Assembly (NCBI GenBank): GCA_025359245.1
Contig: JANYGW010000009.1
Span: 1-37,123 of the forward strand
DNA length: 37,123 bases
Direction of reading: 5' to 3'
DNA from: Massilia sp.
GTDB taxonomy: Bacteria; Pseudomonadota; Gammaproteobacteria; Burkholderiales; Burkholderiaceae_D
A program made the translations under genes and the position numbers. Below, one piece after another: positions 14,101-23,361 of this stretch. The notes under the pieces are model-generated. The model made no database searches. It was given only the letters and a program-made list of their open reading frames with translations, and was not told the DNA's origin. Every line of letters starts with the position of its first letter. Position 1 is the stretch's first letter.

Positions 14101-16322
14101 GCTGGTTTTCGGCTTCTCCCCCCTCGCAGCGTTGGGCTTATGCCCTGACGGCGTTCGTGGCCGCCTCCGCGGTGCCCGCGTACGCCCAGTTGCCGCTGAA
14201 AAAAGTACAGGTGGACGACCCGAATGCGCCAGTCGTGGTGCAGGCCGAGAACATTTCCGGCCGCCCTGACCGCGAGATCAATCTTGCGCGCAACGTCGAC
14301 CTGGTCAAGGGCGCGACCCACATGACGGCCGACAGCGCCTGCTTCAAGCAGGTCGAAAACGAAGTGACCGCCACCGGCGACGTGCACATGGAGCGTTTCG
14401 GCGACCGCTACAAGGGCGACGAGCTGAAGTTGAATTTATCCACCGGCAAGGGCTGGGTCTTGCACCCCAAGTACCGGATGGCACTCAATAATGCCCAGGG
14501 GCAGGCCACGCGGATCGACTTCATCACCGAGGACGAGGCGGTCGTCACCGACGGCACCTACAGCACCTGCGAAGGCCCGAACCCGGACTGGTACCTGAAA
14601 TCGAGCACGCTGCGCCTGGACGCCGGGCGCGACGTCGGCGTGGCCGGCAAGACGATCGTGTATTTCAAGAACGTGCCCATCATCGGCACCCCGGCCATGT
14701 CGTTCTCGCTGTCGGGCGCGCGCCGCTCCGGCTGGCTGCCGGTGATCCCCGGACTGGGCGCCCAGCGCCGTCCGGAGATCCTGTTTCCTTACTATTTCAA
14801 CATCGCTCCGAACCGCGACCTGACGCTGTACCCGCGCTATATGTTCGACCGCGGCCTGCAAGTCGGCGCCACCGCGCGCTACATGGGCGAGACCGATTCC
14901 GGCGTCTACCTGGGCCAGACCCACGTCGAGGTGCTGGTCAACGACAAGAAGACCAATTCGGACCGCTGGCTGATCAAGTCGACCCACGCCCAGGACGTGG
15001 CGCACAACTGGTCGTATGGCTGGAACATCAACGCCGCCTCGGACGACGATTACCTGAGCGACTTTTCGAAATCGATCGCCAGCAGCGCCGAACGCCAGCT
15101 GGTGCGCGAGCTGCGCACCGACCTGCACGGCCAGTACTGGAACTTGTCGGCCCGGGTGCAGAACTACCAGGTGCTGCAGGACCCGGCCGCGAAAAACGAT
15201 CCGACCCTGACCGTGCCGCGCCCGTACGACCGGCTGCCCGAAGTGCTGTTCCATTCCGGGCGCTACGACGTGCACGGCTTCGACTGGGCGCTGGACGCCG
15301 AAATCACGCGTTTCTCGCACCCGCTGCTGCCGAACGGCAACCGCGAAGTGTTCACGCCGCAGATCAGCTACCCGATCGTGCGCACCGCCTATTTCATCAC
15401 GCCCAAGCTGATGCTGCACACCAGCGCCTACCAGCTCGACACCGTGATGGCCGGCAGCCCGAGCACGCTGACGCGCACGCTGCCCACCTTTTCGGTCGAC
15501 AGCGGCCTGGTGTTCGAGCGCAAGTCCAGCCTGCTCGGCGCGAACATGACGCAGACGCTCGAGCCGCGCCTGTTCTACGTGTACACGCCGTACAAGGACC
15601 AGAGCCAGTTTCCGAATTTCGATTCGGCCGAGGCGAGTTTCAATTTTGCCCAGATCTTCAACGAAAACCGCTTCATCGGCTCGGACCGGATCGCCGACGC
15701 CAACCAGGTGACGATGGCGGTGGTGTCGCGCTTTCTCGAATCGAACGGCGCCGAGCGGCTGCGCCTGGCGCTGGGCCAGCGTTTCTACCTGAGCGAGCAG
15801 CGCGTCCAGCTGCTGGCGGGCACGCCGCGCGACGAAAGCCGCTCGGACGCGCTGGCCGCCGTGTCGGGCCGGATTTCCGAGAACTGGGCCTTCGACAGCG
15901 CGATACAATACAATGCCAGGGCCAGCAGCGTGGTCAGCTCCAATTACAGCGTGCAATGGCAGCCGGGCGACAAAAAAGTCATCAATGCCGGCTACCGTTT
16001 TGTTCGAGACAGTTTTAAGAATCTCGAGCTATCCTCGCAGTGGCCGCTGTCGCAGCGCCTGTACGGCGTGGGCCGGGTCAGTTATTCGCTGGCCGACAGC
16101 AAGATACTCGAAAGCCTGATCGGACTCGAATACAAGGCCGACTGCTGGGTCTTCCGGATGGGCGCCCAGCGATTCGTGACCACGGCGCAGCGCGCCTCGA
16201 CCCCGATTTTCTTCGAGCTCGAACTGAATGGCCTGTCGCGGCTGGGCACCGGCAACCCGCTTGAATCGTTTTACAAGAGTATTCCCGGCTATTCGCGCCT
16301 GAACCGTGGCGCGAGCCGTTAA
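14097..16322 (+). CDS. lptD: LPS-assembly protein LptD
   Basis: 741 residues. LptD is the outer-membrane beta-barrel that, with LptE, inserts lipopolysaccharide in the outer leaflet. Residues 1-30 are a signal peptide ending AVPAYA-Q. The N-terminal periplasmic OstA/LptA-like jellyroll covers about residues 45-180 (VVVQAENISGRPDREI, NEVTATGDVHMERFGDRYKG). The C-terminal barrel (about 220-741) has many alternating aromatic strands; SRRSGWLPVIPG-type and TLEPRLFYVYTPYKDQSQFP segments are family hallmarks. It heads the lptD-surA-pdxA-rsmA unit. There is no Shine-Dalgarno site before the ATG; a nine-codon upstream frame ends in ATGA overlapping this start. Confidence 0.95.
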   Translation: MSWFSASPPSQRWAYALTAFVAASAVPAYAQLPLKKVQVDDPNAPVVVQAENISGRPDREINLARNVDLVKGATHMTADSACFKQVENEVTATGDVHMERFGDRYKGDELKLNLSTGKGWVLHPKYRMALNNAQGQATRIDFITEDEAVVTDGTYSTCEGPNPDWYLKSSTLRLDAGRDVGVAGKTIVYFKNVPIIGTPAMSFSLSGARRSGWLPVIPGLGAQRRPEILFPYYFNIAPNRDLTLYPRYMFDRGLQVGATARYMGETDSGVYLGQTHVEVLVNDKKTNSDRWLIKSTHAQDVAHNWSYGWNINAASDDDYLSDFSKSIASSAERQLVRELRTDLHGQYWNLSARVQNYQVLQDPAAKNDPTLTVPRPYDRLPEVLFHSGRYDVHGFDWALDAEITRFSHPLLPNGNREVFTPQISYPIVRTAYFITPKLMLHTSAYQLDTVMAGSPSTLTRTLPTFSVDSGLVFERKSSLLGANMTQTLEPRLFYVYTPYKDQSQFPNFDSAEASFNFAQIFNENRFIGSDRIADANQVTMAVVSRFLESNGAERLRLALGQRFYLSEQRVQLLAGTPRDESRSDALAAVSGRISENWAFDSAIQYNARASSVVSSNYSVQWQPGDKKVINAGYRFVRDSFKNLELSSQWPLSQRLYGVGRVSYSLADSKILESLIGLEYKADCWVFRMGAQRFVTTAQRASTPIFFELELNGLSRLGTGNPLESFYKSIPGYSRLNRGASR

Positions 16323-16369
16323 GCAAGACTTTGGATTTTTTATTCACCTGAATAAGTGCTTCCCAGATT

Positions 16370-17791
16370 ATGCGTAAAGTCAGTATGCACCAACTCCCTG
16401 CCGCCGCCATCCTGCTGTGCGCCATCGCGGCCGGCCAGGCCCATGCCCAGACGGCGGCCAAGCCGGCCGCCAAGCCGGCTGCGGCCGCCCCCGCCACGGC
16501 GCCTGCCGCGGCGCCGGCGGCGGGCAAGGGTTTCATCCCGCCCGCGCAAAAAGGCGCCAACGTGATCGATTCGATCGCGGTCGTGGTCAACGACGAAGTC
16601 ATCACCCGCAACGAGGTGGCCAAGCGCGTGGCCGCCATCGAGGCGCGCATGAAAGCCCAGGGCGCGGCCATTCCCGAGCCGGCCGACATGCAGCGCCAGG
16701 TGCTCGAGGCGATGATCATCGAACGCGCCCAGGCACAGCTGGCCAAGGAAATGGGCATGCGCGGCATCGACGACAACACGCTCGACCGCGCCATCGGCCG
16801 CATCGCCGAACAGCAGAAGATGTCGGTCCAGGACATGCGCAACGCGATGGAAAAGGACGGCACCACCTTCGCCGCCTTCCGCGAAGAGATCCGCAACGAG
16901 ATCCAGATGCAGCGCCTGCGCGAGCATGAAGTCGACAACAAGATCCAGATTTCGGAAGCCGAGGTCGATACCTACCTGGCCGCCGAGCAGGCCGCCGCGG
17001 TCGACAAGGTCGAGATGAACATCTCGCAGATCCTGGTGCGCATTCCCGAGAATTCGTCGCCCGAACAGATCGCCGCGCGCCAGGCCAGGGCCGACGAAGT
17101 GGCGCGCCAGATCCGCACCGGCGGCGACTTCGGCAAACTGGCCGGCACCTACTCCGACGCGTCCGACGCGCTGTCGGGCGGCGCCATCGGCTGGCGCGAT
17201 CCGGATCGCCTGCCGCCGATTTTCGCCACCGCGCTGGGCAAGCTCAAGCCGGGCCAGATCACGCCGGTGATCCGCAGCAGCTCGGGCTTCCACATCATCA
17301 AGCTGGTCGACAAGCGCAGCGCCGCCGAGGCCACCGCGAAGGACATCGTGCAGCAGACCCACGCGCGCCATATCCTGCTCAAGGTCACCCCGACCATGAC
17401 GGCCGACCAGGCCAAGCGCAAGCTGCTTGAATTGAAGGAACGCCTCGACAACAAGGCCGCCAAGTTCGAAGAGCTGGCGCGCCTGTTCTCGAACGACGGT
17501 TCGGCCAGCAAGGGCGGCGACCTGGGCTGGCTGTATCCGGGCGACACCGTGCCGGAATTCGAGACGGCGATGGCAACCCTGAAGACGGGCGAAGTATCGG
17601 GCGTGGTCGAAACACCGTACGGCTTCCACCTGATCGAAGTAATGGAGCGCAAGAGCGACGACCAGTCCAAGGAAAAGAAACGCACCGCAGCGCGCCAGGT
17701 CATCCGCGACCGCAAGCTGGCCGAAGCGACCGAAGACTGGGCGCGCCAGGTGCGCGACCGTGCCTACGTCGAGTTCCGCGACGAGAAGTAG
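16370..17791 (+). CDS. surA: Periplasmic chaperone and peptidyl-prolyl isomerase SurA
   Basis: 473 residues. A signal peptide (basic MRKVSMHQ, then a hydrophobic stretch, cleavage near AHA-Q) is followed by an Ala/Pro-rich linker (residues 27-52), the SurA N-terminal chaperone domain (about 60-220, starting DSIAVVVNDEVITRNEV) and two parvulin domains (about 225-325 and 340-440, each with a GGDLGW- or GGAIGW-like core and a GFHxIxxx end). SurA escorts outer-membrane proteins, including LptD encoded just upstream. The alanine- and proline-rich linker makes it slightly longer than E. coli SurA. Gap to lptD is 47 bases; the pdxA ATG directly follows its stop. Confidence 0.95.
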   Translation: MRKVSMHQLPAAAILLCAIAAGQAHAQTAAKPAAKPAAAAPATAPAAAPAAGKGFIPPAQKGANVIDSIAVVVNDEVITRNEVAKRVAAIEARMKAQGAAIPEPADMQRQVLEAMIIERAQAQLAKEMGMRGIDDNTLDRAIGRIAEQQKMSVQDMRNAMEKDGTTFAAFREEIRNEIQMQRLREHEVDNKIQISEAEVDTYLAAEQAAAVDKVEMNISQILVRIPENSSPEQIAARQARADEVARQIRTGGDFGKLAGTYSDASDALSGGAIGWRDPDRLPPIFATALGKLKPGQITPVIRSSSGFHIIKLVDKRSAAEATAKDIVQQTHARHILLKVTPTMTADQAKRKLLELKERLDNKAAKFEELARLFSNDGSASKGGDLGWLYPGDTVPEFETAMATLKTGEVSGVVETPYGFHLIEVMERKSDDQSKEKKRTAARQVIRDRKLAEATEDWARQVRDRAYVEFRDEK

Positions 17792-18865
17792 ATGTCAGCA
17801 ATGCTGGCATCTACGCAGGGAGCAACCCGGGCCCGGCCGGTCATCGCCGTCACCATCGGCGAACCGGCCGGGATCGGGCCCGAAATCGCGATCCGCGCCG
17901 CCTGGGCCCTGCGCCATGAAACGACCGTGGTCCTGATTGGCGATGCCGCCTTCCTGGCGCTGACCGCCAGCCTGATCGACCCCACCATGCAACTGGCCGC
18001 ACTGTCGGTCCAGGCGCTGCGCAACAGCGGCCTGCCGCACTTCGGCAGCGCACGCGTGGCCGTGGTCGACGTGCCGCTGGCCGCGCACGTGGCGCCCGGC
18101 GTGCTCGATCCGGCCAACGGACGCGCCGTGCTGGCCACGCTCGACCTGGCGCTCGAAGGCGTGCAGGCCGGCTGGTTCGACGCGATGGTCACAGCGCCGC
18201 TGCAAAAAAGCACCATCAACGACGCCGGCGTGGCCTTCTCGGGGCACACCGAATACCTGGCCGACAAGACCGGCACCGCGCACGTGGTGATGATGCTGGC
18301 CGGCAGTCCTGGTCAGGACGCGGCGCCGCTGCGGGTCGCGCTGGCCACCACCCACCTGCCGCTCAAGGATGTCTCGGCCGCCATCACGCAGGACGGGCTG
18401 GCGCGCGTGATCGACATCATTGCCGCCGACCTGAAAAACAAATTCGGCATAGCCGCGCCGCGCATCCTGGTCACCGGACTGAACCCGCACGCGGGCGAGA
18501 GCGGCTACCTGGGGCGCGAGGAGATCGACACCATCACCCCGGCCATCGTTGCGGCGCAAGCGCGCGGCATCGACGCGCGCGGGCCTTATCCGGCCGACAC
18601 GTTGTTCCAGCCGCGCTACCTGCGGGATGCCGACTGCGTGCTGGCCATGTACCACGACCAGGGCCTGCCGGTGCTCAAGTACGCGACCTTCGGCAACGGC
18701 GTCAACATCACGCTTGGCCTGCCGCTGATCCGCACCTCGGTCGACCACGGCACCGCGCTCGACCTGGCGGCGCAAGGCTTCGGCCTGGCCGACTGCGCCA
18801 GCATGGAAGCGGCCATCCGCTGCGCGCTCGGCATGGTCACCAATTCAAAGAAAAAAACATCATGA
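17792..18865 (+). CDS. pdxA: 4-hydroxythreonine-4-phosphate dehydrogenase PdxA
   Basis: 357 residues. PdxA oxidises 4-phosphohydroxy-L-threonine with NAD in the deoxyxylulose-dependent pyridoxal phosphate pathway. Landmarks are the start [14 protein letters not shown], the metal and substrate region [23 protein letters not shown] (metal His), and [11 protein letters not shown] (metal His, catalytic region) followed by [16 protein letters not shown]. The ATG directly abuts the surA stop; an alternative start is three codons later. Neither has a good ribosome site, so coupling with surA is likely. It overlaps rsmA by four bases. Confidence 0.95.
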   Translation: MSAMLASTQGATRARPVIAVTIGEPAGIGPEIAIRAAWALRHETTVVLIGDAAFLALTASLIDPTMQLAALSVQALRNSGLPHFGSARVAVVDVPLAAHVAPGVLDPANGRAVLATLDLALEGVQAGWFDAMVTAPLQKSTINDAGVAFSGHTEYLADKTGTAHVVMMLAGSPGQDAAPLRVALATTHLPLKDVSAAITQDGLARVIDIIAADLKNKFGIAAPRILVTGLNPHAGESGYLGREEIDTITPAIVAAQARGIDARGPYPADTLFQPRYLRDADCVLAMYHDQGLPVLKYATFGNGVNITLGLPLIRTSVDHGTALDLAAQGFGLADCASMEAAIRCALGMVTNSKKKTS

Positions 18866-19638
18866 AACACGTCGCACGCAAACGCTTCGGCCAGAATTTT
18901 TTGACCGACAAAATGGTCCTCAACGACATCATCGACGCGATCGGCCCCAAGCCGGGCCAGGCGATGGTCGAAATCGGGCCGGGCCTGGCGGCCATGACGG
19001 CGCTGCTGATCAAGCAGCTCGACCACATGCACGTGGTCGAGCTCGACCGCGACCTGGTGGCGCGCCTGGAGAAGACCTTCCCGCGCGAGAAGCTGACCAT
19101 CCATTCGGGCGACGCGCTCAAATTCGACTACGGCCAGATCCCGGTGCCCGCAGGCCAGAAGCTGCGCGTGGTGGGCAACCTGCCGTACAACATCTCCAGT
19201 CCACTGCTGTTCCACCTGGCCGACTTCGCGCACCTGATCGAAGACCAGCACTTCATGCTGCAAAAGGAAGTGGTCGAACGCATGGTGGCGCCGCCCGGCA
19301 GCAAGGTGTACGGGCGCCTGTCGGTGATGCTGCAGTGGCGCTACAAGATGCAGCTGATGTTCATCGTGCCGCCGACCGCGTTCGAGCCGCCGCCGCAAGT
19401 GGAGTCGGCGATCGTGCGCATGATCCCGGTGGCCGAGAAGCTGGCCTGCGACGGGCCGACGCTCGAAGCGGTGGTGATGAAAGCGTTCTCGCAGCGGCGC
19501 AAGGTGATCCGCAACTGCCTGGCCGGCATGTTCACCGAGCAGCAGATCATCGACGCCGGCGTGGACCCCTCGATGCGTCCTGAAACGGTCAGCCTCGAAC
19601 AATACGTGGCCCTGTCGAACCTGCTGAAACCTGCCTAG
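18862..19638 (+). CDS. rsmA: 16S rRNA dimethyladenosine transferase RsmA (KsgA)
   Basis: 258 residues. RsmA uses S-adenosylmethionine to dimethylate A1518 and A1519 in helix 45 of 16S rRNA, a late check in small-subunit assembly. Visible motifs are the N-terminal [11 protein letters not shown], the SAM-binding [14 protein letters not shown] (motif I), [13 protein letters not shown] (motif II), the catalytic [11 protein letters not shown] and the [17 protein letters not shown] segment. The start overlaps the pdxA stop in ATGA. It ends the conserved lptD-surA-pdxA-rsmA unit; a palindrome follows the stop. Confidence 0.96.
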   Translation: MKHVARKRFGQNFLTDKMVLNDIIDAIGPKPGQAMVEIGPGLAAMTALLIKQLDHMHVVELDRDLVARLEKTFPREKLTIHSGDALKFDYGQIPVPAGQKLRVVGNLPYNISSPLLFHLADFAHLIEDQHFMLQKEVVERMVAPPGSKVYGRLSVMLQWRYKMQLMFIVPPTAFEPPPQVESAIVRMIPVAEKLACDGPTLEAVVMKAFSQRRKVIRNCLAGMFTEQQIIDAGVDPSMRPETVSLEQYVALSNLLKPA

Positions 19639-19641
19639 TCC

Positions 19642-19676
19642 TCACCGTCGTCCTCGCGAACGCGAGGACGACGTGA
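19642..19676. repeat. 35-base palindrome after rsmA
   Basis: A 12-base-pair perfect stem (19647-19658 with 19661-19672) has a two-base AA centre and is extended by four more pairs (TCAC/GTGA) across one bulged C. There is no T run, so it is not a standard Rho-independent terminator; it resembles REP-type intergenic palindromes that stabilise or end transcripts. Confidence 0.8.
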
Positions 19677-19752
19677 ATATCCATTTCCCGTCATCATCGC
19701 GTAATACACCGTTGTCAGAATTTGCGTTTTTAACCACGCGGGAACTGACAAC

Positions 19753-21204
19753 ATGAAACGCAACGGTATCTTCAGCGCCGCCATCAGCGCCGCCATCGCC
19801 GTCCTTTGCAGCGGATGTACCTCGTCCGACACGGCCGCCACCGCAACACCGCCAGCACCTCCACAAAACGTCATCTTCTTCCTCGGCGACGGCATGGGCA
19901 TGACCACCATGACGGCCGCGCGCATCTACGCCGTCGGCGAAGACGGCGAGCTGACCATGGACACGCTGCCCGAAACGGCCTTCGTCAAGACCTTCTCCAA
20001 CGATGCCCAGGTCACCGACAGTGCGCCGTCGATGTCGGCCTACATGACCGGCGTCAAGATGAACAATGAAGTGCTGTCCATGTCGCCGGCCACGCAGGCG
20101 ATCGCGCCGCTGCTCGACGTGAACGGCAACGCGCTGGTCAACAATTGCGGCGCCGCCAACGGCACCCCGGTGACCACGCTGGTCGAACTGGCCAAGGCCA
20201 AGGGCCTCTCCACCGGCGTCGTCACCACCACGCGCGTGACCCATGCGACGCCGGCCGCGACCTACTCCCACATCTGCCACCGCGACCTCGAAAACGATAT
20301 CGCCGCTGCTGCCGTTCCCGGCGGCGCCGGCTACAACAGCGCGCTCGGCACGGCCGGCCTGGATGTGCTGCTGGGCGGCGGCAAGCAGTTCTTCGTGCCG
20401 TTCAAGGATGGCGGCAAGCGTACCGATGGACGCGACCTGATCGTCGAAATGAAGGCCAAGAACTACGCATACGCGAGCAACGTCACCGAACTCAATGCCA
20501 TCGACGCCAGCAAGACCGACCGCCTGTTCGGCCTGTTCACGTCCAGCCACATGAGCTATGACCTGGACCGCGACCCAAGCAAGGAGCCTAGCCTGGCCGA
20601 GATGACCACCAAGGCGATGGAAGTGCTGTCCAAGAACGGCAAGGGCTACTTCCTGATGGTCGAGGGCGGGCGCATCGACCATGCGCTGCACGAGACCACG
20701 GCCAAGAAGGCGCTGCAGGACACGCTCGCGTTCGACAACGCGATCAAGGCGGCACTGGCCAAGGCGCGCGTCAGCGATCCGACGCTGGCCAACACGCTGG
20801 TGGTCGTCACCGCCGACCATGACCACACGCTGGTGCTGAACGGCTACGCCAAGCGCACCGGCAAGACCGCGGCCGGCAATCCGGGCGTGCTCGGCGTGGT
20901 GAAGAACTACGTCAGCGGCGCCACCGAAAAAGACCTCGACGGCGCGCCGTATTCGATCATCGGTTTCGGCAACGGCGAGAACCGCACCCAGGGCAGCCGC
21001 GCCAGCATGGCCGGCATGGACGACAGCGTCACCGGCGCCAGCCTGTTCCACCAGGAGGCGGTGGTGCGCGTCACCGCCGGCAACGAGACGCACGGCGGCG
21101 CCGACGTCTTCCTCGGCGCGATCGGCAAGGGCGCCGACACCTTCAACGGCACGATCGACAACACCAAGGTGTTCAGTCTCGTCAAGACCGCCGCTGGCCT
21201 GTAA
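19753..21204 (+). CDS. Alkaline phosphatase, lipoprotein-like, copy 1
   Basis: 483 residues of the PhoA alkaline phosphatase superfamily. Landmarks are NVIFFLGDGMG (metal Asp), VTDSAPSMSAYMTG (the nucleophilic Ser in DSA, compare TDSAAS in E. coli PhoA), MVEGGRIDHALH (metal Glu/Asp/His), VVTADHDHTL (metal Asp and His) and ETHGGADVFLGA (metal His). The N-terminal signal ends LCSGC, so the protein is probably lipid-anchored, although cysteine at the -3 position is atypical. It hydrolyses phosphomonoesters in the periplasm or at the surface. It is followed 26 bases later by a paralogue. No recognisable Pho box was found; an eight-base inverted repeat flanks the leader just before the ATG. Confidence 0.92.
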   Translation: MKRNGIFSAAISAAIAVLCSGCTSSDTAATATPPAPPQNVIFFLGDGMGMTTMTAARIYAVGEDGELTMDTLPETAFVKTFSNDAQVTDSAPSMSAYMTGVKMNNEVLSMSPATQAIAPLLDVNGNALVNNCGAANGTPVTTLVELAKAKGLSTGVVTTTRVTHATPAATYSHICHRDLENDIAAAAVPGGAGYNSALGTAGLDVLLGGGKQFFVPFKDGGKRTDGRDLIVEMKAKNYAYASNVTELNAIDASKTDRLFGLFTSSHMSYDLDRDPSKEPSLAEMTTKAMEVLSKNGKGYFLMVEGGRIDHALHETTAKKALQDTLAFDNAIKAALAKARVSDPTLANTLVVVTADHDHTLVLNGYAKRTGKTAAGNPGVLGVVKNYVSGATEKDLDGAPYSIIGFGNGENRTQGSRASMAGMDDSVTGASLFHQEAVVRVTAGNETHGGADVFLGAIGKGADTFNGTIDNTKVFSLVKTAAGL

Positions 21205-21230
21205 TCCCCGACTATCCACGAAAGCCACAC

Positions 21231-22631
21231 ATGAAACGCACACTGATCACGGCAGCACTGCTGCTCTCGTACGGCGCCGCGGCCCAGGCCGCAGCGGAAG
21301 CGAAGAACATCATCTTCTTTTTGGGCGACGGCATGGGCCCGACCACGGTGACCGCCTCGCGCATCTACAAGTACGGCGAGGACGGCTCGCTGAACATGGA
21401 CAAGCTGGAACGCACGGCGCGCATCAAGACCTATTCGAACGACGCCCAGACCACCGACAGCGCGCCGTCGATGGCCGCCTACATGACCGGCGTGAAAATG
21501 AACAACGAGGTCATCTCGATGTCGCCCGAGACGGTCGCCACGGCGCCGACCAAGGACGCCAACGGCAACCTGGGCATCAACAACTGCGCGCCGAGCGGCA
21601 ATGGCACGTCGGTGGCGACCATCCTGGAACTGGCCAAGGCCAAGGGCAAGGCGGTCGGCTCGATCACCACCACCGAACTGACCCACGCGACCCCGGCCGC
21701 GACGTTCTCGCACATCTGCAACCGCAATGCGCAGTACGCGATCGCGGCCCAGCTGACGCCGGGCGGCGCCGGCTACAACGCGGCGCTGGGCGACGGCGTC
21801 GATGTGCTGATGGGCGGCGGACGCAATCACTTCACTCCGTTCGATGCGCTGGTCAACAAGGCCGGGCGTGCCGATGGCCGCAACCTGCTGACCGAAATGG
21901 CCGCCAAGGGCTACACCGTCGGCGCGACCAAGGCCGACCTGGCGGCGGCGCCGAACACCAAGAAATTCATCGGCCTGTTCAGCAGCAAGAGCCATCTCGA
22001 GTACGAGCTCGATCGCTCCGCCACGCCGCCGGCCGGCGAAGGCGCGGTCCAGCCCAGCCTGGCCGAGATGACCACCAAGGCCATGGATATCCTGTCGCAG
22101 AACGCGGGCGGCTATTTCCTGATGGTCGAGGGCGGCCGCATCGACCATGCGCTGCACGGCACCAACGCCAAGCGCGCGCTGGTCGACACGATTGCCTTCG
22201 ACGACGCCATCAAGGCAGCGCTCGACAAGGCGCGCCTGACCGATCCGACGCTGGCCAACACGCTGGTCATCGTCACCGCCGACCATGACCACACGATGGC
22301 CTTCAACGGCTATGGCAAGCGCGGCAATCCCATCCTCGACATCACCCGCAACTACAAGGATAACCAGCCGCTCAAGGATGCCGATGGCAATACCTACACC
22401 ACGCTGGTGTTCGGCAACGGTCCGAACCGTCCCAACCTGCGCACCAGCCTCGACAGCGCCACCGTGCTGGCCGACAACTACCTGCAGGAAACCGGGGTGC
22501 GCCTGGCCAGCGAAACCCACGGCGGCGGCGATGTCAAGCTGCTCGCCACCGGCGCCGGCGCCAAGGTATTCAAGGGCACGCTGAACAACACGGCGGTGTT
22601 CGCGCTGCTGAAGTCGGCGTTCGGCTTCTGA
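21231..22631 (+). CDS. Alkaline phosphatase, secreted, copy 2
   Basis: 466 residues, clearly paralogous to the gene before it along its whole length. It has a Sec signal peptide without a lipobox (cleavage near AQA-A, residues 20-22). The same motifs are present: NIIFFLGDGMG, TTDSAPSMAAYMTG with the nucleophilic Ser, MVEGGRIDHALHG, IVTADHDHTM and ETHGGGDVKL. It therefore looks catalytically complete and soluble in the periplasm. Differences from copy 1 include a longer proline-rich insertion around residue 265. The next gene starts inside its stop codon (TGATG), indicating coupled translation. Confidence 0.92.
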   Translation: MKRTLITAALLLSYGAAAQAAAEAKNIIFFLGDGMGPTTVTASRIYKYGEDGSLNMDKLERTARIKTYSNDAQTTDSAPSMAAYMTGVKMNNEVISMSPETVATAPTKDANGNLGINNCAPSGNGTSVATILELAKAKGKAVGSITTTELTHATPAATFSHICNRNAQYAIAAQLTPGGAGYNAALGDGVDVLMGGGRNHFTPFDALVNKAGRADGRNLLTEMAAKGYTVGATKADLAAAPNTKKFIGLFSSKSHLEYELDRSATPPAGEGAVQPSLAEMTTKAMDILSQNAGGYFLMVEGGRIDHALHGTNAKRALVDTIAFDDAIKAALDKARLTDPTLANTLVIVTADHDHTMAFNGYGKRGNPILDITRNYKDNQPLKDADGNTYTTLVFGNGPNRPNLRTSLDSATVLADNYLQETGVRLASETHGGGDVKLLATGAGAKVFKGTLNNTAVFALLKSAFGF

Positions 22632-23287
22632 TGAAGACGATGCTGCTGGCTTTGGCCGCCTGTTGCGGGGTGGCGCAGGCGGCGCCGTCGCCGTCGCTCG
22701 ACCTTGACGTCGCCTACTACAGCCGGGTGCTCACGCCTGAAGGCGTCACGCGCGAGGCGCGCTACCAGGAGCGCATGCTGCGCCGGCCAGGCCACGTGTG
22801 GGTAGGGCGCACGCTGCCGGCCGGCGCGCCGCCGGCCCCGCATGGCGGCCATGCCGAATTCAATCCGGTGCTGCTGGGGCGCCATGTGGTGCTCGAGCAG
22901 GGCCAGCTGCGGCTCGAGTATGTCGATCGCGCCGCCCGCCAGCTGATTGCGATCGCGCCGACCGACTACGCGAACGTCAGTTTCGACGGTTCCTGGGACA
23001 AGGCCTGGTTCCTGCTGGACCCGAAGCAGGTGCTGGCGCTGCCGCTGTCGGCGCGGCCATCGGCGGTGGCGGGCGCGCGCTGGCGCGAGCGCGAGAAGGA
23101 CGGCCAGTTCGAGCGCGTGCTGTGGGACGAGCGGCGCCAGCTGCCGCTGGTGTTCGAAAGCGGGGACAAGGCCGGCACCGTGCTGCGCCGGGTCGAGGTG
23201 GCGGTGCTGCCCGGCCTGGCGGCCAGCGTGCCATGGCAGGCGCTGGCCGGCTTTTCCCACAAGGAGTATGCCGACTTCCTGGACTGA
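22631..23287 (+). CDS. Secreted protein of unknown function, coupled to alkaline phosphatase
   Basis: 218 residues. The first 17 residues form a signal peptide ending near AQA-A. The mature part is rich in Arg, Ala and aromatic residues, with alternating short hydrophobic strands (HVWVGRTLP, VVLEQGQLRLEYVD, RQLPLVFES) that suggest a beta-rich periplasmic protein. There are no metal-binding or catalytic motifs that I recognise. The ATG overlaps the stop of the second phosphatase by one base, so it was probably selected as its partner. A role linked to the phosphatases is inferred only from this coupling. Confidence 0.8.
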   Translation: MKTMLLALAACCGVAQAAPSPSLDLDVAYYSRVLTPEGVTREARYQERMLRRPGHVWVGRTLPAGAPPAPHGGHAEFNPVLLGRHVVLEQGQLRLEYVDRAARQLIAIAPTDYANVSFDGSWDKAWFLLDPKQVLALPLSARPSAVAGARWREREKDGQFERVLWDERRQLPLVFESGDKAGTVLRRVEVAVLPGLAASVPWQALAGFSHKEYADFLD

Positions 23288-23361
23288 CATCGGGCGCGGA
23301 CGAAGCAGGGATGGTGCTATTGTGGCCGCATGCGCCGCGCGCCCCCTTCGGAAGATACAGG

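Noticed and set aside
19676..19752. Pho box before the phosphatases
   Set aside because: TGTCA occurs, but no second direct copy at the required 11-base period; only an inverted repeat is present.
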